Positions 31,794 to 43,696 of a DNA stretch of 64,000 bases are shown here, piece after piece; the stretch's first letter is position 1; the number at the start of each line of letters is the position of its first letter. Made by a program: the position numbers and the translations under genes. The DNA comes from Pseudomonadales bacterium. Its GTDB lineage: Bacteria > Pseudomonadota > Gammaproteobacteria > Pseudomonadales > Azotimanducaceae. Below the pieces are notes generated by a model, which saw nothing but the letters and a program-made list of their open reading frames with translations, made no database searches and had not been told where the DNA came from. The stretch is taken from assembly GCA_022825925.1 (NCBI GenBank), contig JAJDVW010000037.1:1-64000 (forward strand), in the 5' to 3' direction.

Positions 31794-33317
31794 TCAGGCG
31801 TGGCTCGACAGCTCGATCACGGGCTGTTCCTCGAGGGCTGCCTCGCGCAACTGCTTCATGCGGTCGTTGCGGCGGCGCGACAGCCGCGCCAGGTAGGCCT
31901 CGTCGATGTCTCCGGTCACATACTCGCCGTTGAAGACCGAGCAGTCGAAGCCCCGCAGGTCCGGGTTGCCCTCCCGGGCGGCCAAGATCAGGTCGTCGAT
32001 CGTCTGGTAGACGAGCCAGTCGGCTCCGATCAGCGTTCCGATCTCCTCCTCGCTGCGGTTGTGCGCCACGAACTCGTTGGCCGCCGGCATGTCGATGCCA
32101 TAGACGTTGGGGTAGCGGACCGGCGGCGCCGCGCAGGCGAAGTACACCTTGCGCGCGCCCGCCTCCCGGGCAAGCTGGATGATCTGCCGCGTCGTCGTGC
32201 CGCGCACGATCGAGTCGTCGACGAGCAGCACGTTCTTGTTGCGAAACTCGAGTTCGACGGCGTTGTGCTTGCTCCGCACGGACTTCCGGCGCTCCGTCTG
32301 GCCCGGCATGATGAACGTGCGTCCGATGTAGGGGTTCTTGACCAGGCCCTCGCGGAACTTGACGTCGAGCTGGTGGGCCAGTGGCAGCGCCGCCGTGCGC
32401 GCCGTGTCGGGCACGGGAATGACGACATCGATATCGTGCTGATTGCCGGGGTAGCGGGCGAGGATGCGCTCGGCGAGGCTCTCCCCCATCCGCAGGCGCG
32501 CCTTGTATACGGAGATCCGGTCGATGATCGAGTCCGGCCGGGCGAGGTAGACGTGCTCGAAGATGCACGGCGAGTAGGCGCGCTCGACTCCGCAGCGCCG
32601 CGTGTGGAGGTTGCCCTCGATGTCGATGTAGACGGCCTCGCCCGGCTGCACGTCGCGCACGACCTCGAAGCCGAGGATGTCGAGGGCGACGCTTTCCGAC
32701 GCCACGATGTACTCGAAGCCGCGCTCGGTCTCGCGGCGCCCGTAGACGAGCGGACGGATCCCGTGGCAGTCGCGGAAGCCGACGATGCCCCCGCCGATGA
32801 CCATGGCGACGGCCGCGTAGGCGCCTCGGCACCGGCGGTGCACGCCCTCGACGGCCTTGAAGACCGCGTCCGGCTCGACGCGCACCGCGCCGGCCTTGTT
32901 CAGTTCGTCGGCAAACACGTTCAGCAGGATCTCGGAATCCGAGTCCGTGTTGACGTGGCGCCGGTCGGCGCGGAACAGGTCCGCCTCGAGTTCCGTGGCG
33001 TTGGTCAGGTTGCCGTTGTGGCCGAGCGCGATGCCGTAGGGCGAGTTCACGTACATCGGCTGCGCCTCGGCGGAACTCGAGGTCCCCGCCGTCGGATAGC
33101 GGACGTGGCCGATCCCCATCGTACCCACCATCCGCTGCATGTGGCGCTGCTCGAACACGTCGCGCACCAGCCCGTTGCCCTTGCGCAAGTGCGCACGCAC
33201 GCCGTCGCAGGTGACGATCCCGGCCGCGTCCTGGCCGCGGTGCTGCAGCGCCGTCAACGCGTCGTAGAGCTGCTGGTTGACGACCGTGTTCCCGAGAATC
33301 CCCACGACTCCGCACAT
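31794..33317 (-). CDS. purF: Amidophosphoribosyltransferase
   Basis: [61 protein letters not shown]. Confidence 0.97.
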   Translation of the reverse strand: MCGVVGILGNTVVNQQLYDALTALQHRGQDAAGIVTCDGVRAHLRKGNGLVRDVFEQRHMQRMVGTMGIGHVRYPTAGTSSSAEAQPMYVNSPYGIALGHNGNLTNATELEADLFRADRRHVNTDSDSEILLNVFADELNKAGAVRVEPDAVFKAVEGVHRRCRGAYAAVAMVIGGGIVGFRDCHGIRPLVYGRRETERGFEYIVASESVALDILGFEVVRDVQPGEAVYIDIEGNLHTRRCGVERAYSPCIFEHVYLARPDSIIDRISVYKARLRMGESLAERILARYPGNQHDIDVVIPVPDTARTAALPLAHQLDVKFREGLVKNPYIGRTFIMPGQTERRKSVRSKHNAVELEFRNKNVLLVDDSIVRGTTTRQIIQLAREAGARKVYFACAAPPVRYPNVYGIDMPAANEFVAHNRSEEEIGTLIGADWLVYQTIDDLILAAREGNPDLRGFDCSVFNGEYVTGDIDEAYLARLSRRRNDRMKQLREAALEEQPVIELSSHA

Positions 33318-33336
33318 GGCTTCCCGTACCCCCCGT

Positions 33337-33819
33337 TTACCCGGACGGCCCGGCGAAGCGCCGCGTGGCGGCATGCAGGAGGTCCAGTACGTCGCGTTCG
33401 AAGGCAAGCAACTCCGGTACCAGGGCGGACTCGAGCCACAAGGTCGTGGTCTCGGCGAACGGTCGCAGCGCGATCAGCGCGACCAGGACGACGAGGACGC
33501 CCCGCACGGCGCCGAACAGCGAGCCGAGCATCCGGTCCATCCGGCCGATTCCCGTGGAGCGCACCAGCTCCGCCAGCCCGCGCTGCAGGATCGCCCCGGC
33601 GATCAGGACCGCGACGAAGACGACGGCGAATCCGACCGCGGCGGCGAGGCCGGCGCCGATCCCGAGCAGGCCGGCCACGGGCTCCCCCAGCAGGCGAGCC
33701 GCGACGAAGGCCGTCACCCAGACGATCACCGACATCACCTCGCGCGCCAGACCGCGAACGAAACCGATGGCCGTGGACAGGCCCACGACCGCCACGATGA
33801 TCCCGTCCGCTCCCGACAT
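33337..33819 (-). CDS. cvpA: CvpA family protein
   Basis: [37 protein letters not shown]; upstream of purF. Confidence 0.93.
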   Translation of the reverse strand: MSGADGIIVAVVGLSTAIGFVRGLAREVMSVIVWVTAFVAARLLGEPVAGLLGIGAGLAAAVGFAVVFVAVLIAGAILQRGLAELVRSTGIGRMDRMLGSLFGAVRGVLVVLVALIALRPFAETTTLWLESALVPELLAFERDVLDLLHAATRRFAGPSG

Positions 33820-33847
33820 CTCAACTCTTCAACTCGTCAACTCGACG
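33820..33847. repeat. Tandem repeat, 3 x 8 bp abutting the cvpA start
   Basis: Minus strand GAGTTGA-CGAGTTGA-AGAGTTGAG-ATG. Confidence 0.85.
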
Positions 33848-33859
33848 GGGGCATGGCGT

Positions 33860-34408
33860 TCAATGGCTGAACCGGACGATGCGGGGTTTGAGGTCACGAT
33901 AGCGATCGTCGAGTTCCTGCCGCAACCGCACCGCCGCGTCGCGCTCGATCATCGGCCCGACGGCGACCCGGGTCAGCTTCGTGGCGCTCGCCTTGACGTT
34001 CGAGAGCAGCGCATCGTAACCGTCGTTACGCAGGCGATCCCGCAGCGCCACGGCGTTGTCCCGACTCGAGAAGCTGCCCATCTGCACCGCCCAGGCTTCC
34101 GCCGGCGCCGGCGGGGCCGCGGTCTCCTCGGCCAGCACCGGGTCGCCGATCCGGGTTCCGGTCTCGCGCCGATACCCTTCCGGGTCGATCTCCGCCCGCA
34201 GGGCGTCACGCGCCGCCAGCAGCCCGGCACCGGCCGGGGGCGCCGCCCGATCCTCGAGGGCGGAGACGTCGATGGGTTCGGGCGTGACCGGAGGCAGTTC
34301 GAGCGGCTCTATGCCAGCGCCATCGAAAAGCATCGGAAAGGCGATGACCGCGACCGCTGCGAGAAAAACGGCACCTGTGATCCGGTATCGGGTCTGCTCT
34401 GTCAGCAA
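33860..34408 (-). CDS. dedD: SPOR domain protein (DedD-like)
   Basis: RYRITGAVFLAAVAVIAFPMLFDGAG...WAVQMGSFSSRDNAVALRDRLRNDGYDALL; TTG start inferred. Confidence 0.88.
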   Translation of the reverse strand: MLTEQTRYRITGAVFLAAVAVIAFPMLFDGAGIEPLELPPVTPEPIDVSALEDRAAPPAGAGLLAARDALRAEIDPEGYRRETGTRIGDPVLAEETAAPPAPAEAWAVQMGSFSSRDNAVALRDRLRNDGYDALLSNVKASATKLTRVAVGPMIERDAAVRLRQELDDRYRDLKPRIVRFSH

Positions 34409-35637
34409 TTCAGTCTGGCGCGAGCGCGGGCGACCAAGTCGAAAGAGCCGCAGACAAGAATAACATCGTTCGGCCCCGTAGTAGAGCGGGCGGCGTCCAG
34501 CGCGGCGTCCGGGTCGGAAATCGCGCGCGGCGTCACCACGCCATCCAGCCGGCGGCGCAGATCGTCGGCGGACAGCCCCCTTGGCAGCCGGTTGTCGGTC
34601 ACGATCCACCGCGCCACCCGCGGCAGCAGCGGTCCCACGACGCCCGGAGCGTCCTTGTCCTCCAGCATCCCGAGGACCGCGCAGGCGACACGGGCCGGCA
34701 GGTGCCCGGCAAGAAACCGTGCGGCGTGGGGGTTGTGGGCCGTGTCCAGCATCCAGCGGCGCCCCTCGGCGCACACGCGCTCGAGACGGCCCGGCAGCAC
34801 GGCGCCGCGGCAGGCGGTCGCCACGGCCGCCGCATCGAACTCCGGATCCATCAGCGCCCACGCCTGCAGCGCCGTCGCCGCGTTGCGGGAGGGGACCAGG
34901 GGGCTCGCCTCGACATGCACCGTGCGACCGCCGGCGAGACGCACCGTCCAGCCGCGCGCATCGACCGTGTCGTCGTAGTCGCGGCCATAGGCGAACAGCG
35001 GCGCCCCGAGCGCCCGCGCGCGTGACCGCACGGCCTCCGGCACGTCCGGCTCCCCGTACACGGCCGGCCGGCCCGCGCGCAGCACGCCGGCCTTTTCGGC
35101 CGCGATGGCCTCGCGCGTGTCGCCGAGGTACTCCTGGTGGTCGAGACCGACGCTGACGATGATCGCGACGTCCGCGTCGACCACGTTGGTGGCGTCGAGG
35201 CGTCCCCCCAGTCCGACCTCGAGCACGGCGGTGTCCGTCCGCCGCGTCCGGAACACGTGGAGCGCGGCCAGGATCGCGAATTCGAAGTAGCTGAGCGCCG
35301 TTTCGCCCCGGGCTCGCTCCACGGCCTCGAACGCGGCGACGAGCGTTGCGTCCGTCGCTTCCCGCCCGTCTACCCGGACGCGTTCGTTGAAGCGCGCGAG
35401 GTGTGGCGACAGCGTCGTCCCGACGGAGTCTCCCGAGGCCAGCAGGAGGTGTTCGAGGAACACGCAGGTCGAACCCTTGCCGTTCGTCCCCGCCACGATG
35501 ACGTTGCGGGGCGCGGGCGGGGTGACGCCGGCGCGCCGGGCGACGCGCGCCACGCGCTCGAGCCCCTGCAGGACGTCCCGCGGATGTTCCGTGCCGATCC
35601 GTTCGAGCCACTCGGCGAGGGGCGCGGGCTCAGCCAT
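34402..35637 (-). CDS. folC: Folylpolyglutamate synthase/dihydrofolate synthase
   Basis: VIVAGTNGKGSTCVFLEHLLLASG, SPHLARFNERVRVDG, VLEVGLGGRLDATNVVDAD. Confidence 0.95.
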   Translation of the reverse strand: MAEPAPLAEWLERIGTEHPRDVLQGLERVARVARRAGVTPPAPRNVIVAGTNGKGSTCVFLEHLLLASGDSVGTTLSPHLARFNERVRVDGREATDATLVAAFEAVERARGETALSYFEFAILAALHVFRTRRTDTAVLEVGLGGRLDATNVVDADVAIIVSVGLDHQEYLGDTREAIAAEKAGVLRAGRPAVYGEPDVPEAVRSRARALGAPLFAYGRDYDDTVDARGWTVRLAGGRTVHVEASPLVPSRNAATALQAWALMDPEFDAAAVATACRGAVLPGRLERVCAEGRRWMLDTAHNPHAARFLAGHLPARVACAVLGMLEDKDAPGVVGPLLPRVARWIVTDNRLPRGLSADDLRRRLDGVVTPRAISDPDAALDAARSTTGPNDVILVCGSFDLVARARARLNC

Positions 35638-35687
35638 GCGCACGCATGCAGCCCGCGTCCGTCATGCACCGCCCCAACCGCGTGCGC

Positions 35688-36494
35688 TCACGGCGCGTCC
35701 AGGGCGCTCCGCAGTTCGCCGAGCCAGGCCTCGAGCCGCGGCGGGATCGACTCCGGCGTGTCCGCGAGTCCTCCCATGATGTCGACCAGGGCGCTGCCGA
35801 CGACGACGCCGTCGGCAACCCGTGAGACGGCGCGCGCGGAAGCCGCGTCGCGAATGCCGAAGCCCACCTGGATCGGCAGGTCGGAAACCTGGCGCAGCCG
35901 CAGGAGGTTGCGGGCGACATCGTTCACGTCGAGGTGCGTGGCCCCGGTCACCCCCTTCAACGACACGTAGTAGAGAAACCCGGACGCGCGCGCGGCGATG
36001 CGCGCCGCGCGCTCCGTCGTGGTGGTCGGCGCCACGAGAAAGACGAGGTCGAGGTGCCGCGCGCGGAACGCTTCCCGTGCCGCCGCCGCTTCCTCCGGGG
36101 GCAGGTTGACGATGATCATCCCGTCCACGCCCGCGTCCGAGGCGCGTCGCGCGAAGCGTTCGTAGCCCATGCGCATCAGCGAGTTCAGGTACCCCATCAG
36201 CACGACCGGGGTGACGGCGTCGTCCCGGCGGAACTCCTCCGCCATCGCGAGGACGCGGTCCAGCGTCACGCCATTCGCAAGCGCGCGCTCCGAGGAGCGC
36301 TGGACCGGCGGGCCCTCCGCTTCCGGGTCCGAGAAGGGCACGCCCAGTTCGAGGACGTCCGCCCCTCCGCGCACCAGGCCGTGCAGCGCGGGGACGGTCG
36401 CGGACAGCACCGGATCGCCCGCCGTGACGAACGCGGTCAGCGTCTTGCGGCCGGCGGTCCGCTGCGCCGCCAGCCGTTCCGCAAGGCGGCTCAC
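35688..36494 (-). CDS. trpA: Tryptophan synthase alpha subunit
   Basis: [57 protein letters not shown] start at 36494. Confidence 0.96.
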   Translation of the reverse strand: MSRLAERLAAQRTAGRKTLTAFVTAGDPVLSATVPALHGLVRGGADVLELGVPFSDPEAEGPPVQRSSERALANGVTLDRVLAMAEEFRRDDAVTPVVLMGYLNSLMRMGYERFARRASDAGVDGMIIVNLPPEEAAAAREAFRARHLDLVFLVAPTTTTERAARIAARASGFLYYVSLKGVTGATHLDVNDVARNLLRLRQVSDLPIQVGFGIRDAASARAVSRVADGVVVGSALVDIMGGLADTPESIPPRLEAWLGELRSALDAP

Positions 36495-37747
36495 GCGGGG
36501 GCTCCGCCGTCGCCTGGGCCCCCGTCCACGCCGTCCGCGCCCGCATCGAGCAGCCCCGCGACCACGGGGACATCCTTGTCTCCGCGGCCGGACAGGTTCG
36601 CGACGATGATGTCCTCCCGCGGGCGTCGCGGCGCCTCCGCGATCACCCAGGCGAGGGCGTGGCTCGACTCGAGCGCGGGCATGATGCCCTCGAGGCGGTT
36701 GAGCATGCGGAACGCTTCGAGCGCCTGCTCGTCGGTGACGGCGACATACCGGGCGCGCCCGCTGTCCTTCAGGTGCGCGTGCTCCGGACCGACGCCCGGG
36801 TAGTCGAGGCCGGCCGAGATGGAGTGGGTCTGCATGATCTGCCCGTCCCCGTCCTGCATGAGGTAGGTAAGCTGACCGTGCAGGACGCCGGGCGACCCGG
36901 CGGCGAGGGGCGCCGCATGGCGGCCCGTCTCGAGGCCGAGGCCGGCCGCCTCCACCCCAACCATGTCCACGCCCTCGTCCTCGAGGAACGGGTGGAACAG
37001 CCCCATCGCGTTCGACCCGCCGCCCACGCAGGCGACGAGGACGTCCGGCAGCCGGCGTTCCGCCTCGAGACACTGCGACCGGGCCTCGCGGCCGATCACG
37101 GCCTGGAAGTCCCGCACCATCATCGGATACGGATGCGGCCCCGCCACGCTGCCGATGATGTAGTGGGTGGTGTCCACGTTCGTCACCCAGTCCCGCATCG
37201 CCTCGTTCATGGCGTCCTTCAACGTCCGCGACCCGGACTCGACCGACACGACTTCGGCGCCGAGCAGCCGCATCCGGTACACGTTCAGGCGCTGCCGCTC
37301 GATGTCCTCGGCCCCCATGTACACGCGGCACGCGAGCCCGAGCCGCGCGGCCACCGTCGCCGTCGCGACGCCGTGCTGCCCGGCGCCGGTCTCGGCGATC
37401 ACGCGCGGTTTCCCCATCCGCTTCGCCAGCAGCGCCTGTCCCACCGTGTTGTTGATCTTGTGGGCGCCGGTGTGGCTCAGGTCCTCGCGCTTGAGATAGA
37501 CCTTCGCGCCGCCGAGTTCCGCGGTCAGGCGCTCCGCCGGGTAGAGGGGCGTGGGCCGGCCGACGTAGCGGGCGAGGTCGGTGGCGAGTTCGTCCTGGAA
37601 CGCACGGTCCGCCGAGAGCGTCGCGTACAGCCCGTTCAGCTGGTCCAGGGCGCGAATCAGCGTCTCGGCGACATACCTGCCCCCATAGGCCCCGAACCGG
37701 CCGTCCGCGTCCGGCGCGTCGTACGGCGGCCTATTGGAGGGCGGCAC
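36491..37747 (-). CDS. trpB: Tryptophan synthase beta subunit
   Basis: [55 protein letters not shown]. Confidence 0.98.
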   Translation of the reverse strand: MPPSNRPPYDAPDADGRFGAYGGRYVAETLIRALDQLNGLYATLSADRAFQDELATDLARYVGRPTPLYPAERLTAELGGAKVYLKREDLSHTGAHKINNTVGQALLAKRMGKPRVIAETGAGQHGVATATVAARLGLACRVYMGAEDIERQRLNVYRMRLLGAEVVSVESGSRTLKDAMNEAMRDWVTNVDTTHYIIGSVAGPHPYPMMVRDFQAVIGREARSQCLEAERRLPDVLVACVGGGSNAMGLFHPFLEDEGVDMVGVEAAGLGLETGRHAAPLAAGSPGVLHGQLTYLMQDGDGQIMQTHSISAGLDYPGVGPEHAHLKDSGRARYVAVTDEQALEAFRMLNRLEGIMPALESSHALAWVIAEAPRRPREDIIVANLSGRGDKDVPVVAGLLDAGADGVDGGPGDGGAPA

Positions 37748-38354
37748 GCTGCACCTCCGCGACGAACGCGCGCACCTTCGCCTCGCTCTTGACGCCCTCG
37801 ACGCCGCCTTCCACGCCGCTGCTCACGTCGACTCCGTACGGACCCAGCCGCCGGATGGCGGCGCCGACGTTGTCCGGCGTCAGGCCGCCGGCCAGCACGA
37901 GCGGCCGGTGCGAGGACGTCGGCCACAGCGACCAGTCGAACGTACGGCCCGTACCGCCTCGGGCGACGGCGTCGTACGTGTCGAGCAGGAAGGCCCGCGC
38001 CGTCGGGAAGGCATCCTCCAGCGCCTCGATGCGGAAGCCCGTCCGTACGCCCTCCGCCTTCACGTACGGGAGCCCGAACCCGCCGCACGCGGCGGCGTCC
38101 TCCCGGCCGTTGAACTGCAGCAGGTCCAGGGGCACCGCCGCCAGGATATCCTCGACCCCCCCCGGAGCGGCATCGACGAACACGCCGACGCGCGTCACCA
38201 GCGGCGGCAGCGCGTCGGCGATATCGCGCGCGGCCTCGATCGACAGGTGGCGCGGACTCGCCGGAACGAAGTTGAGCCCGACCGCATCGCAGCCGGCCGC
38301 CACCGCGGCGAGCCCGTCCTCCACCGAGGTGATTCCGCAGATCTTCGTTCGCAC
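37731..38354 (-). CDS. trpF: Phosphoribosylanthranilate isomerase
   Basis: [54 protein letters not shown] start. Confidence 0.95.
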   Translation of the reverse strand: MRTKICGITSVEDGLAAVAAGCDAVGLNFVPASPRHLSIEAARDIADALPPLVTRVGVFVDAAPGGVEDILAAVPLDLLQFNGREDAAACGGFGLPYVKAEGVRTGFRIEALEDAFPTARAFLLDTYDAVARGGTGRTFDWSLWPTSSHRPLVLAGGLTPDNVGAAIRRLGPYGVDVSSGVEGGVEGVKSEAKVRAFVAEVQRAALQ

Positions 38355-38439
38355 GCGCACCAGGCGGTCCGTCCCGGGAACATCAAGGGGCGGGGAGTTT
38401 GCGGACTTGCGCACCTTCGGGCAAGTCCGTCATGCTTGG

Positions 38440-39252
38440 TCAGGCCCGGAGCAGGGTCGGCGGCGGGCGGTAGGGAACCTCGATGTCGGGGTACGTGACC
38501 CGGGTGAGATACAGCCCGTCGGGCGGTGCCGTCGGCGGCGCCTTCGTCCGGTCCCCGGCCGCAAGCAGGTCGGCCACCAGCTTGGTGTCCGCCTCGCCGC
38601 GGCCGATGTGCGCCAGGCATCCCGCCAGGTTGCGGACCATGTGCTGCAGGAAGGCGTTGGCCTCGATGTCCATGACCACCTGCTTCCCGTGGCGGACCAC
38701 GGAGACGGCGTCCACCCGCCGGAAAGGCGTGCTCGAATCGCACGCCGCGGCCCGGAACGCGCTGAAGTCCCGTTCTCCGAGGAGATCCTGCGCGGCACGG
38801 TGCATCGCGCCGGCATCCAGCTCCGCCCGCGTCCAGGTCACCCTGCCGCGCAGCAGCACCGGCGCGGTCTCGGACTCCAGGTAGACGTACGCGTAGCGCC
38901 GCGACACGGCGCTGAAGCGCGCGTGAAAGCGCCGCTCGACCAGGCGCGCCCAGACGACGCCCACGGCGCCGTCGGCTCCGCGCAGCAGCGCATTCGTGCC
39001 GCGCCGCCAGGAGTCCTCCGACCGCACGGCGGAGGTGCGGAAGCTCACGACCTGCCCGGTGGCGTGCACTCCGGCGTCCGTCCGGCCGGCCACGGCGACC
39101 CGGACGGGCGTGTCCGCGACCCCGGACAGGGCCCGCTCGAGCGCCTCCTGCACGGTCGGAACGCCCACCTGCCGCTGGAAACCGTGAAAGACCGCTCCGT
39201 CGTACTCCACGCCGAGCGCCACGGTCCGCGGTGGGCTACTCGAGTTCGTCAA
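38440..39252 (-). CDS. truA: tRNA pseudouridine(38-40) synthase
   Basis: VALGVEYDGAVFHGFQRQVGVPTVQEALERAL, VAGRTDAGVHATGQVVSF. Confidence 0.96.
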   Translation of the reverse strand: MTNSSSPPRTVALGVEYDGAVFHGFQRQVGVPTVQEALERALSGVADTPVRVAVAGRTDAGVHATGQVVSFRTSAVRSEDSWRRGTNALLRGADGAVGVVWARLVERRFHARFSAVSRRYAYVYLESETAPVLLRGRVTWTRAELDAGAMHRAAQDLLGERDFSAFRAAACDSSTPFRRVDAVSVVRHGKQVVMDIEANAFLQHMVRNLAGCLAHIGRGEADTKLVADLLAAGDRTKAPPTAPPDGLYLTRVTYPDIEVPYRPPPTLLRA

Positions 39253-40393
39253 GGAGCTCCTGGGCTGCCGCCCGCTCCGTGTCGTCGCCTTCGGCGAGCA
39301 CTTCCTCGAGGACCACGCGGGCGGTTTCCTCGTCGCCCATGTTCACGTAGGCCCGGGCGAGGTTCAGCTTGGTGTTCGGGCTGTAGCCGCCGGGACCCGT
39401 CGGGCCCTCCGCGGGATCGTCCTCCTCCACCGGGTCGTAAGCCGACTCGTCCTCGTAGGTCTCGGTGGGTTCGTGGGACTCCGCCGGCAAGTCTTGGGCG
39501 GCCGGTACCGGCTCCTCCAAGTCGCGAGCCGGATCGGCGTCCCCAACGAGGTCCTCGGCCGTCGAAGATTGACCGCCACACGCATCGGCGGTCGCCTCGA
39601 GCGCGCGCACCCGGCGGCGCCGATAGAGCACCCCGACCACGGCGGCGGCCAGCAGCACGGCGACGGCGCCCCAGGCAACGAAACCGAAACGCGCGGGCGG
39701 AACGTCCGCGTCTCGCGACGCCGGCCGGCCCTGCGGCGTCGCCGTCGTTGCGGCTTGCCGCAAGGTGTCGACCTGCTGTTCGAGGGTCGCGACGACCTCC
39801 TCCAGCGCGGCGATCTCGCCTTGGGCACGGACCAGGTCGCCGCGCGCGCGGTCGAGGTCGACAACGAGCGCGGCGTTCTCTCCGGCCAGCCGGTCACGTT
39901 CGGCAAACGCTTCTTCCAGGGCCTCCGATACGGGGTCCGGCTCGGGGTCGCGCCGCGAGACCGGCTCCGCCTCCCCCGGGGCGACCGCCGCGTCCGGCGG
40001 CTCTTCAATGATGGGGGCCGCCACCGGGTCGGGGATTTCCGTTGCCGGGGGCGGGGGCCGGGGCGAGGTCGGTACCGTACCCATCGCCTCGGCCTCGGTC
40101 GGAACCTCGAGAATCATGCCGCCCCGAATGCGGTTCCTGTCACCGTCGATGAACGCGTTCGGGTTCAGCCGGACCAGGGCCGTCATCGTCTGGTCGACGG
40201 TGGCCTGCCCGGGACGCACGCGCCTCGCGATGGACCAGAGGGTGTCGTAGGGCCCGATGGGGCCGTACGTCAGGCGCACTTCGGCCTCGTCCGCCGCGGG
40301 TGCCCCGCCCTCCGCCGCCAGCGCGGCCTGCGTCGCGGCAAGGGTCACGGCAAGGCCAACGCAGAGGACGAACGCCGCGAACCCGTTCGCCAT
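39236..40393 (-). CDS. fimV: FimV/LysM-type polar/TPR membrane protein
   Basis: GPYDTLWSIARRVRP LysM; coiled coil; single TM; acidic cytoplasmic TPR YSPNTKLNLARAYVNMGDEETARVVLEEVLAEG; located between leuB and truA. Confidence 0.85.
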   Translation of the reverse strand: MANGFAAFVLCVGLAVTLAATQAALAAEGGAPAADEAEVRLTYGPIGPYDTLWSIARRVRPGQATVDQTMTALVRLNPNAFIDGDRNRIRGGMILEVPTEAEAMGTVPTSPRPPPPATEIPDPVAAPIIEEPPDAAVAPGEAEPVSRRDPEPDPVSEALEEAFAERDRLAGENAALVVDLDRARGDLVRAQGEIAALEEVVATLEQQVDTLRQAATTATPQGRPASRDADVPPARFGFVAWGAVAVLLAAAVVGVLYRRRRVRALEATADACGGQSSTAEDLVGDADPARDLEEPVPAAQDLPAESHEPTETYEDESAYDPVEEDDPAEGPTGPGGYSPNTKLNLARAYVNMGDEETARVVLEEVLAEGDDTERAAAQELLDELE

Positions 40394-41484
40394 CAGTCCG
40401 CCTCCAGCCGCGCCGTCACCGCGTCCGCCATCTGGTCCGTACCGACGCACGTCACCCCGGCCGTGCCGTCCTGCGGCATGATGTCGGCCGTGCGCAGTCC
40501 GTCCGCGAGCGTCGCGGCGACCGCGTTCTCGAGCCGCGCCGCCGCGTCCCCGGCGTCGAGGCTGTAGCGCAGCAGCATCGCCGCCGACAGGATCGTCGCC
40601 AGCGGATTCGCGATGTTGCGTCCGGCGATGTCGGGCGCCGTCCCGTGCACCGGTTCGTAGAGCCCCTGCCCGCTGGCGTTCAGCGACGCGGACGGCAACA
40701 TCCCGAGGGACCCGGTCAGCATCGCCGCCACGTCCGAGAGGATGTCCCCGAACATGTTGCCGGTCACCACCACGTCGAACTGCATGGGCTCCCGGACGAG
40801 TTGCATGCCGGCGTTGTCGACGTACATGTGCCCGAGCGAGACGTCGGGGTAGTCGGCGGCGACCTCGGTGACCACCTCCCGCCACAGTTGCGTCACCTCG
40901 AGCACGTTCGCCTTGTCGACGGATACGAGCCGGCCCCGGCGCTTGCGCGCGAGGTCGAAGGCGACGCGCGCGATGCGCTCGATCTCGCGCTCCTCGTAGA
41001 CGTAGGTGTTGAAGCCGCGACGGCCGCCGTTGCCGACGGTCACGCCGCGTGGCTCGCCGAAGTAGATGCCGCCGGTGAGCTCGCGCACGATGAGTATGTC
41101 GAGACCCGACACCAGTTCCGGCTTCAGCGAGGACGCCGATGCCAGCGGCGCGAACAGGATCGCGGGACGCAGGTTGGCGAACAGGTCGAGTTCCGCACGC
41201 AGCCGCAAGAGGCCGCGTTCCGGACGCCGGTCCATCGGCAGGTCGTCCCACTGCGGGCCGCCGACGGCGCCGAGGAGCACCGCGTCCGCGCCGCGTGCGC
41301 GGTCCAGGGTCGCGTCCGTCAGGGGGACGCCGTCGCTGTCGAGGGCGGCCCCGCCGATGCTGCCGTACTCGAAGTCGAACGCGATGTCCGGGCAGGCGCG
41401 CTCGAGGACGCCCACGGCGTGCGGCATCACCTCGGCGCCGATGCCGTCCCCGGGGAGGACCAGGATGCGGGCCCGTCTGCTCAC
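40393..41484 (-). CDS. leuB: 3-isopropylmalate dehydrogenase
   Basis: [61 protein letters not shown]. Confidence 0.98.
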   Translation of the reverse strand: MSRRARILVLPGDGIGAEVMPHAVGVLERACPDIAFDFEYGSIGGAALDSDGVPLTDATLDRARGADAVLLGAVGGPQWDDLPMDRRPERGLLRLRAELDLFANLRPAILFAPLASASSLKPELVSGLDILIVRELTGGIYFGEPRGVTVGNGGRRGFNTYVYEEREIERIARVAFDLARKRRGRLVSVDKANVLEVTQLWREVVTEVAADYPDVSLGHMYVDNAGMQLVREPMQFDVVVTGNMFGDILSDVAAMLTGSLGMLPSASLNASGQGLYEPVHGTAPDIAGRNIANPLATILSAAMLLRYSLDAGDAAARLENAVAATLADGLRTADIMPQDGTAGVTCVGTDQMADAVTARLEAD

Positions 41485-42131
41485 CCCGCCTCCCCGTCCG
41501 CGAATACCCAGGGCTGCCGCTCCCGGTGGGCCCGTTCGAACGCCCGGATGGCATCGGCGCAGTCCAGGGTGAGCCCGATGTCGTCAAGGCCCCGCAGCAG
41601 GCGGCGGCGCGTCTCCGGGTCGGTCTCGAAACCGAACGACCCGCCCTCCCCGGTCTCCACGCGTCCCGCCGCGAGGTCCACCTCGACGGTCAGACCCCCA
41701 CGGCCCGCCAGGTCGAACAGCTCGGCCACCGCGGCGTCGGGCAGCGTGACGAGCAGCAGTCCGTTGTTCACGCTGTTCGTGGCGAAGATGTCGGCGAAGC
41801 TCGGCGCGATCACGCACCGGAAACCGTATTCCAGCAGCGCCCACACCGCGTGCTCGCGGCTCGAGCCGCAGCCGAAGTTGTCGCGCGCGAGGAGTACCGA
41901 GGCGTCCTGGTAGTCGGGGGCGTTCAGGACGAAGTCGCGGTTGATGCGCCGTTCGTTCGGCGTCTTCCCGATGACGCCCTCGTCCAGGTAACGCCACGCG
42001 TCGAACAGGTTGTCCCCGAACCCCGTCTTCCGGATCGACTTCAGGAACTGCTTCGGAATGATCTGGTCCGTGTCGACGTTGGCCCGGTCGAGGGGCGCGA
42101 CCACGCCCCGATGCGTCGTGAAGGCCCTCAT
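41481..42131 (-). CDS. leuD: 3-isopropylmalate dehydratase small subunit
   Basis: [44 protein letters not shown]. Confidence 0.98.
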   Translation of the reverse strand: MRAFTTHRGVVAPLDRANVDTDQIIPKQFLKSIRKTGFGDNLFDAWRYLDEGVIGKTPNERRINRDFVLNAPDYQDASVLLARDNFGCGSSREHAVWALLEYGFRCVIAPSFADIFATNSVNNGLLLVTLPDAAVAELFDLAGRGGLTVEVDLAAGRVETGEGGSFGFETDPETRRRLLRGLDDIGLTLDCADAIRAFERAHRERQPWVFADGEAG

Positions 42132-43546
42132 CCGACGGTCTCCCGCGGATCCGCGAGGTGTCCGGCGATGGCGCTCGCGGCGGCGGTGGCCGGACTCACC
42201 AGGTGGGTGCGACCACCGTGGCCCTGGCGGCCCTCGAAATTCCGGTTGGACGTCGAGGCGCAGCGTTCGCCGGGCAGCAGCCGGTCCGCGTTCATGGCCA
42301 GGCACATCGAGCAGCCGGGCGCCCGCCACTCGAAGCCCGCGGCCAGGAATATCTCGTGGAGCCCCTCGTCCTCCGCCTGGCGCTTCACGAGGCCGGAACC
42401 CGGCACCACGAGCGCCTCCGCCACCCGTACCCTGCCCCCGCGCGCGACTTCGGCCGCGGCGCGCAGGTCTTCGATGCGCGCGTTCGTGCACGAGCCGATG
42501 AAGACCTTGTCGAGGGGGACATCGGTCATCGACGTGCCCGGCGCGAGGTCCATGTAGGCGAGCGCGCGCGCCGCGACTTCGGCCTTGACCGGATCTTCCA
42601 TGTCCGACGGCGACGGCACGGCGCCGCCGATCGCGCCGACGAGTTCCGGGGAGGTCCCCCACGTCACCTGGGGCTCGAGCGTGGCCGCGTCGATCTCCAC
42701 GGTCCGGTCGAAGACGGCGTCCGCGTCCGAGCGCAGGGTGCGCCACCACGCCACCGCTTCGTCCCAGGCGTCGCCGCGCGGTGCGAAGGGCCGTCCTTGC
42801 AGGTACGCCAGCGTCGTGTCGTCCACGGCGACGAGCCCGGCCCGGCCGCCGGCCTCCACGGACATGTTGCACAGGGTCATGCGCCCCTCCATCGACAGCG
42901 CCTCGATGGCGGTGCCGCGGAACTCGATGACGTGACCCGTCGCCCCGGCGGTGCCGATGGCGCCGATGACGGCGAGCGCCACGTCCTTGGCGTACACCCC
43001 CGCCGGCAGCGCCCCTGTCACCGCGATGCGCATGTTGCGGCTCTTGCGCTGCGCGAGGCACTGCGTGGCGAGCACGTGTTCCACCTCGGACGTGCCGATG
43101 CCCTGGGCCAGCGCGGCGAACGCGCCGTGCGTGGAGGTGTGCGAATCGCCGCACACGATGGTCATCCCCGGCAGGGTCGCCCCCTGCTCCGGTCCGATGA
43201 CGTGCACGATGCCCTGGCGGATGTCGTTGATGCCGAACTCGCGGATGCCGAAGTCCCGGCAATTGGCGTCCAGGGTCTCCACCTGGATGCGCGCGACCTC
43301 GTCGACGATGCCGGGGACCCCCGCCCGACGCTCGGACGGGACCGTGGGCACGTTGTGGTCCGGCGTCGCGAGGTTCGCGTCCACGCGCCAGGGACGCCGG
43401 CCCGCCAGCCGCAGCCCCTCGAACGCCTGCGGCGAGGTGACCTCGTGCAGCAGGTGCCGGTCGACGTAGAGCAGGCTCATGCCGTCGGACCGGTCGGTGA
43501 CGTGGTGGGCGTCCCAGATCTTGTCGTAGAGGGTCTTGCCGCTCAT
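42128..43546 (-). CDS. leuC: 3-isopropylmalate dehydratase large subunit
   Basis: [75 protein letters not shown]. Confidence 0.98.
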   Translation of the reverse strand: MSGKTLYDKIWDAHHVTDRSDGMSLLYVDRHLLHEVTSPQAFEGLRLAGRRPWRVDANLATPDHNVPTVPSERRAGVPGIVDEVARIQVETLDANCRDFGIREFGINDIRQGIVHVIGPEQGATLPGMTIVCGDSHTSTHGAFAALAQGIGTSEVEHVLATQCLAQRKSRNMRIAVTGALPAGVYAKDVALAVIGAIGTAGATGHVIEFRGTAIEALSMEGRMTLCNMSVEAGGRAGLVAVDDTTLAYLQGRPFAPRGDAWDEAVAWWRTLRSDADAVFDRTVEIDAATLEPQVTWGTSPELVGAIGGAVPSPSDMEDPVKAEVAARALAYMDLAPGTSMTDVPLDKVFIGSCTNARIEDLRAAAEVARGGRVRVAEALVVPGSGLVKRQAEDEGLHEIFLAAGFEWRAPGCSMCLAMNADRLLPGERCASTSNRNFEGRQGHGGRTHLVSPATAAASAIAGHLADPRETVG

Positions 43547-43583
43547 GGCGTCTCGCGGGCGCAGAAGTCGCGGTCGGGGCGAG

Positions 43584-43612
43584 ATTCTACCGGGGCGTGT
43601 CGTGGATCGGAA
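43584..43612 (-). promoter_or_regulatory. Candidate sigma70-like promoter for leuCDB
   Basis: Minus strand TTCCGA - 17 nt - TAGAAT, about 38 bp upstream of the leuC ATG. Confidence 0.45.
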
Positions 43613-43650
43613 CGGCGCACGCCCGTCCCGCATCAGATAACACTTTAATT

Positions 43651-43696
43651 AACACCTGTATTCATTTGATTAATCTAACGTTCAACACCTGTATTC
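43651..43696. repeat. 13-bp direct repeat, 33-bp period, at the aroC 3' end / leuC upstream region
   Basis: AACACCTGTATTC at 43651-43663 and 43684-43696, in an AT-rich island. Confidence 0.9.
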
